From an uncultured Rhizobium sp. (GTDB lineage: Bacteria > Pseudomonadota > Alphaproteobacteria > Rhizobiales > Rhizobiaceae): a stretch of DNA of 64,000 nucleotides. The notes beneath the pieces are model-generated. The model was not told the DNA's origin and ran no database searches. It was given only the letters and a program-made list of their open reading frames with translations. Of the stretch, positions 17,145 through 25,622 are shown piece after piece (the first letter of the stretch is position 1; each line of letters starts with the position of its first letter). The position numbers were made by a program, and so were the translations under genes. The stretch lies in assembly GCA_945952315.1 (NCBI GenBank), contig CAMFIE010000012.1, positions 1 to 64,000 on the forward strand, written 5' to 3'.

Positions 17145-19346
17145 ATGATCCGGTCTCTCCACCGCTGGTTCGGGCTTGTTGCCGCGCTGCTTCTGATCCT
17201 CCTTGCACTGAGCGGCACCGCCCTTTCCCTCTTTCCCGCAACGGATGCGCTCAAGGCACCGTCTGCAGCCTCGCTTTCGGTCGCAGAGCTTGCCGCGCGG
17301 GTAAAGGCGGCCGAACCCTCGGTGGAGCAGATCCGGCGTGCGCCTTCCGGGCTCATCACCGCCTTCTATTTCAAGGGCGATGCCCCGGTATCCGCCATCG
17401 TCGATCCCGCAACCGGCAAGGTTGCGGGCAATGGCGATCAGTCCGCCCTGCAGCGTTTCCTCACCAATCTGCACCGCTCGCTGTTTCTCGATGACACGGG
17501 CCGGATCATTGCGGCAGCGGGTGCGCTTTCCATGCTGCTTCTTGCCATCACCGGGCTGTTCCTGATTGCCCGGCGCGCGGGTGGGTTTCGCCAGCTCCTG
17601 AAGCCGATGCGGGGCGGTTCGTCCGCAACCCGGTTGCATGCCACGGTTTCGCGCCTTGCCTTTCCGGGCCTTGTTCTTTCTTCCCTAACCGCGCTCTGGA
17701 TGACCGCGTCCACCTTCGGCTACCTGCCGGATGGAGCCGCCAGTCCCGAATTTCCGGCAAGTGTGAGCGGCGCAACGGGTATTGATCTGGCGACACTCCC
17801 GGCGCTGAAGGCAATCCCGGTCGACAGCCTGCAATCGCTGAGCTTTCCCGCAGAAGGGGATGCGACCGACGTGTTCACCGTCAAGACCGATCAGGGCGAA
17901 GGCTATATCGATCAGGGCAATGGCGCGCTCATCGGCTGGAGCGATGCCAATTTCGCCGACAAGGCGAACCGGCTGGTGATCGCCCTTCATACCGGGCGCG
18001 GCATGGCCTGGCTCGGCCTCCTGCTCGGCGTCAGCGCACTCGCCGTGCCCTTCCTCGGGGTCACGGGTCTGATGGGCTATGCGCAGGGTCGCCGTGGTCG
18101 CGGTGCCCGCTCGAAGGCGGCGAACAAGGCCTCGACCATCATTCTCGTCGGCAGCGAGGGAGGCACCACCTGGGGCTTTGCCGAGACGCTGCGGGCAGCA
18201 CTCGAGGCTGCGGGCGAAACCGCCCATGTCGGCGCAGTGTCGGGCTTTTCGCCGGAAACCTATGCAAAGGCCAACCGCGTGATCCTGATGGCCTCCACCT
18301 ATGGCGATGGCGAAGCACCGGCCCCTGCCGCAGGCTTCCTTGCCCGGTTCGCTGCCATGCCGGTCAAGCATGGTCTCAAGCTCGCCATTCTCGGCTTCGG
18401 TGACCGCAGCTTTGCCCATTATTGCGGTTTTGCGAAGGACATCGCCGCCGTTGCGCAACAGCGCGGCTGGCCGCTGGTCCTGCCCTTTGACACCATAGAC
18501 CGCCAGTCGCCGCAGGATTTCGCCCGCTGGGGACGGGAACTTTCGGCGGCCCTTGGCCTCGCGCTTGAGCTCAATCATGTTCAAAGCCCGCCGAAAACCT
18601 TCGGTCTGACGCTGACGAGCCGTCGCGATTATGGTGCGAGCCTTCAGGCCAATACCGCGATCCTGCGGCTGCAACTGCCGGAAAGGTCGCTGTGGCAACG
18701 GCTGACCGGCGCGGGCTTTCCGGCCTTCGAGGCAGGTGACCTGATCGGCATCATTCCGGAGGGCTCCGAGCTGCCGCGCTATTATTCGCTCGCCTCCGGC
18801 AGCCGCGATGGCTTTGCGGAAATCTGCGTGCGCAAGCATCCGGGCGGTCTTTGCTCCGGCCAGCTGACGAGCCTGGAGCCGGGTGCCGAAATCCGCGCCT
18901 TCATCCGCAAGAACCCGCATTTCCGCCCGCAGGCGAACCGGCGGCCGGTGATCCTGATCGGGGCCGGAACCGGGATCGGGCCGCTCGCAGGCTTTGCCCG
19001 CGCCAATGACTGCCATCAGCCGATGTATCTTTACTTCGGCACCCGTCATCCGTCCGTCGATGCGCTCTATGCGGAAGAACTGGCAGGCTGGCAGGCGGAA
19101 GGCAGGCTGAGCGGCGTTCAGACCGCCTTTTCCCGCGCGACCAATCCCGCCTATGTGCAGGATATCCTGAAGGCGGATGCCGCTCGCCTTTCCCGCCTGC
19201 TTGCCGCCGGCGGTCAGGTTCTGGTCTGCGGCGGCCGCGAGATGGCGGCCGGGGTGGCGCAGGTGCTTACCGACGTGCTTGCCGCATCGGGCCTGACCAT
19301 AGCCGGATTGAAGGCGGAGGGCCGTTATGCCGAAGACGTTTACTGA
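17145..19346 (+). CDS. PepSY-TM / flavodoxin / CysJ-like NADPH flavoprotein reductase fusion
   Basis: About 733 aa. Four membrane helices in the first 305 residues form a PepSY-TM unit (MIRSLHRWFGLVAALLLILL; second helix about 122-143; later RLVIALHTGRGMAWLG). A cytoplasmic flavodoxin-like FMN domain follows (IILVGSEGGTTWGFAE ... MASTYGDGEAP, about 325-470). Last comes an FAD/NADPH reductase domain (RYYSLAS, GAGTGIGPLAGF, ending EGRYAEDVY), as in sulfite reductase alpha subunit. It should move electrons from NADPH across the membrane to the periplasm. The start at 17145 removes a spurious N-terminal extension; the 3' end overlaps apbE by 20 bp. A ferric or other extracytoplasmic reductase is the best reading. 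Confidence 0.88.
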   Translation: MIRSLHRWFGLVAALLLILLALSGTALSLFPATDALKAPSAASLSVAELAARVKAAEPSVEQIRRAPSGLITAFYFKGDAPVSAIVDPATGKVAGNGDQSALQRFLTNLHRSLFLDDTGRIIAAAGALSMLLLAITGLFLIARRAGGFRQLLKPMRGGSSATRLHATVSRLAFPGLVLSSLTALWMTASTFGYLPDGAASPEFPASVSGATGIDLATLPALKAIPVDSLQSLSFPAEGDATDVFTVKTDQGEGYIDQGNGALIGWSDANFADKANRLVIALHTGRGMAWLGLLLGVSALAVPFLGVTGLMGYAQGRRGRGARSKAANKASTIILVGSEGGTTWGFAETLRAALEAAGETAHVGAVSGFSPETYAKANRVILMASTYGDGEAPAPAAGFLARFAAMPVKHGLKLAILGFGDRSFAHYCGFAKDIAAVAQQRGWPLVLPFDTIDRQSPQDFARWGRELSAALGLALELNHVQSPPKTFGLTLTSRRDYGASLQANTAILRLQLPERSLWQRLTGAGFPAFEAGDLIGIIPEGSELPRYYSLASGSRDGFAEICVRKHPGGLCSGQLTSLEPGAEIRAFIRKNPHFRPQANRRPVILIGAGTGIGPLAGFARANDCHQPMYLYFGTRHPSVDALYAEELAGWQAEGRLSGVQTAFSRATNPAYVQDILKADAARLSRLLAAGGQVLVCGGREMAAGVAQVLTDVLAASGLTIAGLKAEGRYAEDVY

Positions 19347-20292
19347 TCTCGACCGTCATGCGCTGAACGGGCAGACCATGGGCACGCGCTGGTCAGCGCT
19401 TTTCCACCATGCCCCCGGCCTTGATCTTGCGGCCGTGCAGGCGGACCTTCAGGCGGCAGTGGATCTGGTCGATGGCCAGATGTCCACATGGAAGCCGGAA
19501 AGCGATCTCAACCGGCTGAACAACGCAAGACCATCCGAATGGGTTAACCTGCCGGAAGCGCTGATGACGGTGCTGGAGGCGGGCCTTGCCATCGGCGCGG
19601 CCACTGACGGCGCCTTCGACATCTCGATGGGCGATGCGGTGGAGGCCTGGGGCTTTTCCGGTCTGGTCGCCAATGAAACGGCCATAAGGAACGCCCGCAA
19701 CCGGGCCCGCGCCAGCGCCGCAGACACGCTGGAGCTCGACCGCGCCAATGGTCGCGCCCGCAAGCATGCTGATCTTCGCGTGGATCTCAACGGCATCGCC
19801 AAGGGCTATGGTGTCGACCGGTTGGCCGAGGCGGCTCGCGCCCATGGCATCGACAATTGCCTTGTCGCGATCGACGGCGAATTGCGCGCGCTCGGGCACC
19901 GACCGGATGGCAGCGGCTGGCCGATTGCGATTGAAAAGCCGGATCATGACCGCCGCACGGCCCATTCGCTGATCGAACTGGAAGAGGCCTCGATTGCCAC
20001 ATCCGGCGATTATCGCCACTGGGTGGAGGTCAGCGGCCGCAGGCTTTCGCACACGATGGACCCGAAGCGCGGCATGCCGCTTGTCAACGCGCCTGCCTCT
20101 GCAACCGTGATTGCCCGCGACTGCATGACGGCCGATGCCTGGGCCACCGCGATGATGGTGCTGGGCGCGGAGCGCGGCCTGCCGATGGCGGAGAAATTCG
20201 GGCTCTCGGTGCTCTTTCTCCACCATGGCAGCGACGACGCCATCGGCTGCGGCCTGTTTTCCACTTCCCCCAAAAGCAATCTTGACGTGTAG
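19327..20292 (+). CDS. apbE: FAD:protein FMN transferase (ApbE family)
   Basis: 321 aa. Characteristic ApbE motifs are NGQTMGTRWS at the N-terminus, DLNGIAKGYGVDRLAE, IDGELRALG, SIATSGDYRHW and SHTMDPKRG. The enzyme uses FAD to attach FMN covalently to Thr/Ser of target proteins. GGAGGG six bases before the ATG at 19327 sets the start. With this start there is no signal peptide or lipobox, unlike most ApbE proteins, which act in the periplasm. It overlaps the reductase gene by 20 bp, so the two are translationally coupled. The likely target in this operon is the DUF2271 protein. Confidence 0.92.
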   Translation: MPKTFTDLDRHALNGQTMGTRWSALFHHAPGLDLAAVQADLQAAVDLVDGQMSTWKPESDLNRLNNARPSEWVNLPEALMTVLEAGLAIGAATDGAFDISMGDAVEAWGFSGLVANETAIRNARNRARASAADTLELDRANGRARKHADLRVDLNGIAKGYGVDRLAEAARAHGIDNCLVAIDGELRALGHRPDGSGWPIAIEKPDHDRRTAHSLIELEEASIATSGDYRHWVEVSGRRLSHTMDPKRGMPLVNAPASATVIARDCMTADAWATAMMVLGAERGLPMAEKFGLSVLFLHHGSDDAIGCGLFSTSPKSNLDV

Positions 20293-20358
20293 CCTTCATC
20301 CCCGGACGATAGACTGAACCCGACCAATGACCCCGCCTCGCGATAACAGGAGCATCCC

Positions 20359-21054
20359 TTGAGCCGCCTTCATTCCGAAAACCACCTCGTCTCGCGCATC
20401 GGCTGGCTTCGTGCCGCTGTCCTTGGCGCCAATGACGGGATCGTTTCCACCGCAAGCCTGATTGTCGGCGTTGCCTCCGCCTCCACCGGTTCGGGGGAAA
20501 TTCTGGTGGCCGGTATTGCCGGCATGGTGGCCGGGGCGATGTCCATGGCGGCTGGCGAATATGTTTCGGTGAGCTCGCAGGCGGATACGGAAAATGCCGA
20601 TCTTGCCCGCGAAAGGGCGGAGCTTGCGACCCAGCCGGAGGCCGAGCTTTCCGAACTCGCCTCGATCTATGAAAAGCGTGGCCTGACCCCCGATCTTGCC
20701 CGCCAGGTGGCCGAACAGCTGACCGCCAGCAATGCGCTGGAAGCCCATGCCCGCGACGAGCTTGGCATTGTCGAGCATCTTGCCGCACGACCGGTCGAGG
20801 CTGCGCTGACCTCGGCACTCACCTTTGCGATCGGCGCGGCCCTGCCGCTGGCGCTGGTGATCTTTTCGCCCGCCTCGATCCTGGTCTACACCGTCTCCAT
20901 CGCCTCGCTGCTGTTTCTGGCGCTGCTGGGCGCTGTCGGTGCGAAAGCAGGTGGTGCCGATGTGGTGAAGGCGACCGTGCGCGTCACCTTCTGGGGGGCT
21001 GCAGCCATGGCGCTGACGGCAGGCATCGGCGCGCTGGTCGGCACCGCTGTCTGA
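20359..21054 (+). CDS. VIT1/CCC1 family Fe2+/Mn2+ transporter
   Basis: 231 aa, TTG start with AGGAG seven bases upstream. The sequence shows the VIT family pattern: N-terminal H-S-E-N-H, LGANDGIVSTASLIVGVA in the first helix, an AGAMSMAAGEYVSVSSQ segment, an acidic cytoplasmic metal-binding region (about 80-140, ENADLARERAEL) and three C-terminal helices. It exports or stores iron or manganese. It follows apbE by 66 bp in the same direction and may be co-transcribed. It lacks the N-terminal ferritin-like domain of MbfA proteins. Confidence 0.9.
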   Translation: MSRLHSENHLVSRIGWLRAAVLGANDGIVSTASLIVGVASASTGSGEILVAGIAGMVAGAMSMAAGEYVSVSSQADTENADLARERAELATQPEAELSELASIYEKRGLTPDLARQVAEQLTASNALEAHARDELGIVEHLAARPVEAALTSALTFAIGAALPLALVIFSPASILVYTVSIASLLFLALLGAVGAKAGGADVVKATVRVTFWGAAAMALTAGIGALVGTAV

Positions 21055-21094
21055 GGCACTGCGACAAGGAGAGCCGGGGCAGGGGTGAGGCCTG

Positions 21095-21586
21095 TCAGCC
21101 CCGGCAGGCCGCCTCGATGGTGGCCACATCGATCTTGCGCATGGTCATCATCGCCTGAAAAGCCCGTCTTGCCTCCTCGCCGCCACGGGCCATCGCCTCG
21201 GTCAGGACGCGCGGCGTGATCTGCCAGTTGATGCCCCATTTGTCCTTGCACCAGCCGCAGGCACTTTCCTGTCCGCCGTTTGCAAGGATGGCGTTCCAGT
21301 ATCGGTCGGTCTCTTCCTGATCATCGGTGGCAATCTGGAAGGAGAAGGCCTCGCTGTGGCGAAACACCGGCCCGCCATTCAGCCCGATGCAGGGAATGCC
21401 CGCGACCGTAAATTCCACCGTCAGCACCTGCCCCGCCTTGCCGGAGGGAAAATCGCTCGGCGCATGATGAATGGCCGTCACCGCGCTATCGGGAAAGAGG
21501 CCCGCATAGAAACGGGCCGCCTCTTCCGCCTCGTGATCATACCAGATGCAGACCATGTTTTTCGGCGCGCGCGCAATGACAGACAT
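21095..21586 (-). CDS. VOC/PhnB-like (3-demethylubiquinone methyltransferase-fold) protein
   Basis: About 163 aa. One glyoxalase/VOC domain of the PhnB type: FYAGLFPDSAVTAIHH, FTVAGIPCIGLNGGP, FSFQIATDDQEETDRYWNAIL and the closing CGWCKDKWGINWQITP. Such proteins are small dimers of unknown substrate, despite the family's methyltransferase name. GAGGAGCCATC before the ATG at 21586 sets the start. It is divergent from the ammonia-lyase-like gene at 21849; the 262-bp gap contains no further gene that I can support. Confidence 0.85.
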   Translation of the reverse strand: MSVIARAPKNMVCIWYDHEAEEAARFYAGLFPDSAVTAIHHAPSDFPSGKAGQVLTVEFTVAGIPCIGLNGGPVFRHSEAFSFQIATDDQEETDRYWNAILANGGQESACGWCKDKWGINWQITPRVLTEAMARGGEEARRAFQAMMTMRKIDVATIEAACRG

Positions 21587-21848
21587 GATGGCTCCTCTTC
21601 CCTGGATGCGATGGTTCCCGATTGCTCTAATCGGAAGATCCGGCTTTGGTTCCACCGTTGCAAGCAGAAAACACACCTTGCTCTGGCGCGGGCGCCTGCA
21701 TCCGCAAGCATCCTTGATGGTTGCGGCACTGCAGCAACGGTTTCGGTTGGCAGCAGGGGCACCGCTTCTCTATAGATCGAAAGCTGGAACGGCGGCCTGC
21801 CCGGACATCAGGCTGCCGAATGACCCCGGGACAGAGAGGTAAATCACC

Positions 21849-23342
21849 GTGACCGTCATTCTTGAGGAAAGCCTGGACTGGCGTCAGGTTGCAGCCGTTG
21901 CTGATGGTGAGGCGCTTTCCCTCTCTGAAACTGCCTGGGGACGGCTTGAAGCCGGAGCGGCCCTGATTTCCGCGATCATTGCCTCGAATGTGCGGGCCTA
22001 TGGCGTGAATACCGGTGTCGGCGCGCTGAGCGACACGATCATCAGCGGCGAGGCCCAGAGCCGCCTCTCGCGCAAGATCCTGCTCAGCCATGCCTGCGGC
22101 ACGGGGGAGTTGCTCGACAGGGCTTCTGTCCGCGCAATCATGGCCGCGCAGGTCAACAATCTCGCCCATGGCGCCTCCGGCATTCGTCCGCAGGTCATTG
22201 ATGCTTTCCTCACCCTGCTCGAAAAAGGCGTGACCCCTTCGGTGCCAGCCCGCGGCTCGGCCGGCTATCTGACCCACAATGCCCATATCGGGCTCGTGCT
22301 GATCGGCGAGGGAAGGGCGCATCTGGCGGGCGAGACGGTCTCAGGTCGCGAAGCCCTTTCGAGGATCGGCATGCAGCCAATCGCTCTCGGGCCAAAGGAA
22401 GGGCTGAGCCTTGCCAATGGCACGGCCTGCGCCACCGGTCTTGCCAGTCTGGCGCTGAAGCGGAGCGAACGGGTTCTCGGATGGCTCGACGCAGCAGCCG
22501 CTCTGACCATGGAAGCTGCGGGTTGCCAGATGGCGGCCATCAGCGAGGAGGCCCAGTCCCTGCGGGTCTCGCCGGGCTTTCAGCTAAGCGGCGCGCTGTT
22601 GCGGGCACGGCTCGCCGGAAGCGGGCTGATTGCAGCGGCGCGCGGAAAGCGCACGCAGGATGCCTTGAGCCTGCGCGCCGTACCGCATGCGCATGGCGCC
22701 GCGCGCGACATGTTTGATTTCGCGGCCATGGCGGTCAATCGGGAGCTTGCCTCGGTCTCCGACAATCCGGCCGTGCTTGGCACACCGGAAAATCCGGTCG
22801 TCCGCTCGCAGGCGCATGCGGTATCCCCCGGTCTTGCCCAGGCCGCTGATGCCCTGTGCCTGTCGCTGGCACAGACCGGCATGATGAGCGAACGCCGGCT
22901 CGACCGGCTGGTGAACCCGCTCCTGAGCGGTCTTCCAGCCTTTCTGGCAACCGATGCCGGTGAGGATTCCGGCTTCATGATCGCGCAATATACGGCAAGC
23001 GCCCTTTGCAGCGACAACCGGCGCCTTGCCGCCCCGGCTTCGACCGACGGCGGCGTGACCTCGGGCCTTCAGGAGGATTTCCTCGCCCATGCCACGGCAG
23101 CGGCGGTAAAGCTCCATGCCGTGATCGACAATCTCGAATATATCGCCGCAATCGAGCTGATGGCTGGCGCACAGGCTGCCGATCTCATCGCAACAACCGG
23201 CAAGCGGGCAGCCGGAACCGAAGCGATCTATCAGGCGGTTCGCGCCGTCATTCTGCCTTATGCCGACGACCGGCCGCTCGGCGATGATTTTGCCGCACTG
23301 CGCGCCATGCTCCGCCGCAACGATCCGCCCATGCCCGATTGA
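21849..23342 (+). CDS. Histidine/aromatic ammonia-lyase homologue lacking the MIO triad
   Basis: 497 aa, GTG start preceded by AGAGAGG. Overall it is clearly of the HutH/PAL superfamily: AYGVNTGVG with Tyr51, SHACGTGE, QVNNLAHGASGIRP, LANGTACATG (Asn190) and PASTDGGVTSGLQED. The segment that normally reads GSVGASGDLAPLAH, whose Ala-Ser-Gly cyclises to the MIO electrophile, reads GSAGYLTHNAH (136-146). The triad is therefore absent and the loop is shorter by about three residues. The catalytic Tyr of QDxYSLR is Leu273. A normal MIO-type deamination of a primary amine seems impossible. Elimination from a better leaving group, such as trimethylammonium (as in ergothionase), or another reaction is a candidate. 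Monocistronic or leading into the next gene. Confidence 0.75.
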   Translation: MTVILEESLDWRQVAAVADGEALSLSETAWGRLEAGAALISAIIASNVRAYGVNTGVGALSDTIISGEAQSRLSRKILLSHACGTGELLDRASVRAIMAAQVNNLAHGASGIRPQVIDAFLTLLEKGVTPSVPARGSAGYLTHNAHIGLVLIGEGRAHLAGETVSGREALSRIGMQPIALGPKEGLSLANGTACATGLASLALKRSERVLGWLDAAAALTMEAAGCQMAAISEEAQSLRVSPGFQLSGALLRARLAGSGLIAAARGKRTQDALSLRAVPHAHGAARDMFDFAAMAVNRELASVSDNPAVLGTPENPVVRSQAHAVSPGLAQAADALCLSLAQTGMMSERRLDRLVNPLLSGLPAFLATDAGEDSGFMIAQYTASALCSDNRRLAAPASTDGGVTSGLQEDFLAHATAAAVKLHAVIDNLEYIAAIELMAGAQAADLIATTGKRAAGTEAIYQAVRAVILPYADDRPLGDDFAALRAMLRRNDPPMPD

Positions 23343-23459
23343 GCGGGCCATAGCCTTTCCGCAACCCATCTGAAGCTCTGGCCAGAAGCCGGATTGCCTG
23401 CGTCTTCCCTGACGCTGGCAAGGATTCTTTGGGGGCCGCAGGGGAGGGCCTTGCATATG

Positions 23460-23493
23460 GTACGATTTCGCACTATATAGTTCGATATCGTAC
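23460..23493. promoter_or_regulatory. 34-bp palindromic operator, probably for the MarR regulator
   Basis: The left arm gtacgatttcgcactat is mirrored by atagttcgatatcgtac; 15 of 17 pairs match, with no spacer. It sits directly upstream of the nitroreductase-marR operon, 15 bp before its start codon. Position and symmetry suggest binding by the MarR protein encoded at 24650 (autoregulation). The inner ACTATATAGT may also serve as the -10 region. Confidence 0.75.
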
Positions 23494-23508
23494 TTTATGG
23501 AGGAAACC

Positions 23509-24657
23509 ATGACTTTGACACGACGCAAATTGCTGTTTCTCATTGGGGGCGGTGTGGTTCTGGCCGCCGCAGGCGGCTTTGGCTATGCTGCAACGCGCCT
23601 GCCGGAAACCGCCTTCCGCCCCTGGGATCTGGCCGGGACTTACCCTGATCCGCGCATGCGGGCGCTTTCCTGGGCCCTTCTTGCCCCCAATCCGCACAAC
23701 CGCCAGCCCTGGCTTGCAGATCTTTCGAAAGACGGGGAGGTGATGCTTTTTGCCGAAACGGACCGGATGCTGCCGGAAACCGATCCGCTCAACCGCCAGA
23801 TCACCATCGGCCTTGGCTGCTTTCTCGAACTTCTGCGGATGGCGGCGGCTGCCGATGGCTATCGGGTCGAGACCGTACCTTTCCCGGAAGGCAGCAGCCC
23901 GAGCGGGCTTGATCAGCGCCCGATTGCCCACATCACGTTTCACGCCGACGCAAATGTCGAGCGCGATCCGCTGTTTGCGCTTGCGCCGCAAAGGCGTTCC
24001 AACAAGGAGCCCTATGACATGACCCGCCCGGTTCCGGCCGCTGCGCTGGAAAAGCTCGGAGCAGCGGTGCGCAATGGTGCCCGTTTCGGTGGCACGGTGG
24101 AGCCGGAAGCCGTGGCGAAATGGCGGGCGCTCACCCATCAGGCGCTGCAGATCGAAATCGGAACGCCACGCACCTTTCAGGAGAGCGTGCGTCTGTTCCG
24201 CATCGGCCATGCGGAAGTGGATGCCAATCCGGATGGCATCGATTTTACCGGCCCGTTGTTCGAGAGCCTCAGGCTTGCCGGACAGTTCACCCGAGAATCC
24301 GCCTCCGACCCGACGAGTGCGGCCTACAAGGCCGGTCTCGATGCGGTTTTTGCCAATACGGACAGCGCGATGGGCCATGTCTGGCTGGTGACGGCTGACA
24401 ACAGCCGGGAAACGCAGATCGCCACCGGCGCCGACTGGCTGCGCCTCAATCTCGCCGCCACGGCCGAAGGTCTCGGCATCCAACCGCTCAGCCAGAGCCT
24501 GCAGGAGTTTCCCGAAATGGCCGTCCCCTATCGGACCGTGCATCAACAGCTTGCGCCCGAGGGCGGTACGGTTCAAATGTTGGCGCGCATCGGTTATGGT
24601 CCAGCCGTCGACAGAAGCCCGCGCTGGCCCCTCGAAAACAGGATCATGCATGTCTGA
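23509..24657 (+). CDS. Acg-type nitroreductase-family protein with Tat-like signal
   Basis: About 382 aa. The N-terminus MTLTRRKLLFLIGGGVVLAAAGGFGYAA is a twin-arginine-like signal/anchor. The rest resembles the Acg (Rv2032) branch of the nitroreductase fold: WALLAPNPHNRQPWLADL, RRSNKEPYDMTRPVP and WLRLNLAATAEGLGIQPLSQ. Acg-family proteins are diverged nitroreductases, in some cases FMN-sequestering and not catalytic. The start at 23509 was chosen because GGAGGAAACC lies just before it; an upstream ATG at 23497 would place that site inside the gene. The stop overlaps the marR start (8 bp), so the two form an operon under the palindrome at 23460. Confidence 0.75.
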   Translation: MTLTRRKLLFLIGGGVVLAAAGGFGYAATRLPETAFRPWDLAGTYPDPRMRALSWALLAPNPHNRQPWLADLSKDGEVMLFAETDRMLPETDPLNRQITIGLGCFLELLRMAAAADGYRVETVPFPEGSSPSGLDQRPIAHITFHADANVERDPLFALAPQRRSNKEPYDMTRPVPAAALEKLGAAVRNGARFGGTVEPEAVAKWRALTHQALQIEIGTPRTFQESVRLFRIGHAEVDANPDGIDFTGPLFESLRLAGQFTRESASDPTSAAYKAGLDAVFANTDSAMGHVWLVTADNSRETQIATGADWLRLNLAATAEGLGIQPLSQSLQEFPEMAVPYRTVHQQLAPEGGTVQMLARIGYGPAVDRSPRWPLENRIMHV

Positions 24658-25096
24658 AAACACGGTTTCGGTCTATTTCCGGCTGTTCAACGAGATCGGC
24701 ATCATCGAACAGCTGGCCCGCACCGCCTTTGAAGCCCGGTTACCGCCGGGCTTCGTCGTTGCACAGTTTTCGGTGCTGAACCATCTTGTCCGCGTCGGCG
24801 ACGGGCGGACGCCGCTGGCGATTGCGCGCGCCTTTCAGGTGCCGAAGACCTCCATGACCCATACGCTGAGTGTGCTGGAGCGGGAGGGGCTGATCGAAAT
24901 CCGCAAGAATCCCGGCGATGGTCGCTCCAAGCTTGTCTATATTACCGGCGCCGGTGAGCGCTTCCGCGAACAGGCCATTGCGTCTCTCACCCCCGATCTC
25001 GAGAAGATCATGCCGGTTCTGCCGCCCGACGAGGTGATGACACTGCTGCCGGTGCTGGAGCGCCTTCGAAGCTTTCTCGACAAGGACCGGGAGTGA
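24650..25096 (+). CDS. MarR family transcriptional regulator
   Basis: 148 aa. Winged-helix DNA-binding core: TPLAIARAFQVPKTSMTHTLSVLEREGLIEIRKNPGDGRSKLVYIT, the typical MarR recognition helix and wing with the DGRSK motif. It overlaps the 3' end of the nitroreductase-like gene by 8 bp, and the operon is preceded by a 34-bp palindrome that is its likely operator. It probably responds to a small aromatic or oxidant, as many MarR proteins do. Confidence 0.9.
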   Translation: MSENTVSVYFRLFNEIGIIEQLARTAFEARLPPGFVVAQFSVLNHLVRVGDGRTPLAIARAFQVPKTSMTHTLSVLEREGLIEIRKNPGDGRSKLVYITGAGERFREQAIASLTPDLEKIMPVLPPDEVMTLLPVLERLRSFLDKDRE

Positions 25097-25142
25097 GCGC
25101 TAAGAAGGCTACCGGATATCACAAGCCCGGAGATCAAAACCG

Positions 25143-25622
25143 ATGAGCAACGAACAGACTGGCGTGGACCGTCGCGGCGATTGTGCACTGGAGATAACCC
25201 GCCTGTTCGATGCGAAGCCGGAAATGGTCTATCGCGCCTGGAGCGAACCGGCGTTGTTCCGGCGCTGGTGGGTTCCTGCCTCGGTCGAAGGCCTTTCCCT
25301 TCTCTCCTGCGAAATGGATGTGCGCACCGGCGGCGGCTACAAGCTGGGCTTCCGCTTCGGCACCGCCGAGCCGATGACATTCTTCGGCAAATATGTCCAG
25401 GTGATCGCCAATGAGCGGATGGTCTGGACCAATGAGGAAGGCGAAGAGGGTGGGGTGACAACCGTGACTTTCGCCGCCCGCGATGGAAAGACGCTGCTCT
25501 CCTATCACGAGCGCTACCCGACCACGCAAGCGCGCGAAGAGGCGATCCAGGGTTCCGCCGCCGCATTGCCCGAACAGCTCGACCAGCTCGAAGCCCTGCT
25601 GGCTAGTCCTCAACGCCCGTAA
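25143..25622 (+). CDS. SRPBCC/AHSA1 domain protein
   Basis: 159 aa. Activator-of-Hsp90 (AHSA1)/polyketide-cyclase-like START fold: LEITRLFDAKPEMVYRAWSEPALFRRWWVP is the typical opening, followed by FGKYVQVIANERMVWT. Small single-domain proteins of this kind bind hydrophobic ligands or have unknown roles and are often encoded with a small regulator. It follows marR by 46 bp in the same direction, so it may be part of the same operon. A weak stem (gcccgtt/aacgggc) lies at 25634-25655 after it. The following 25623-25904 stretch is AT-rich and holds no gene that I can support. Confidence 0.85.
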   Translation: MSNEQTGVDRRGDCALEITRLFDAKPEMVYRAWSEPALFRRWWVPASVEGLSLLSCEMDVRTGGGYKLGFRFGTAEPMTFFGKYVQVIANERMVWTNEEGEEGGVTTVTFAARDGKTLLSYHERYPTTQAREEAIQGSAAALPEQLDQLEALLASPQRP

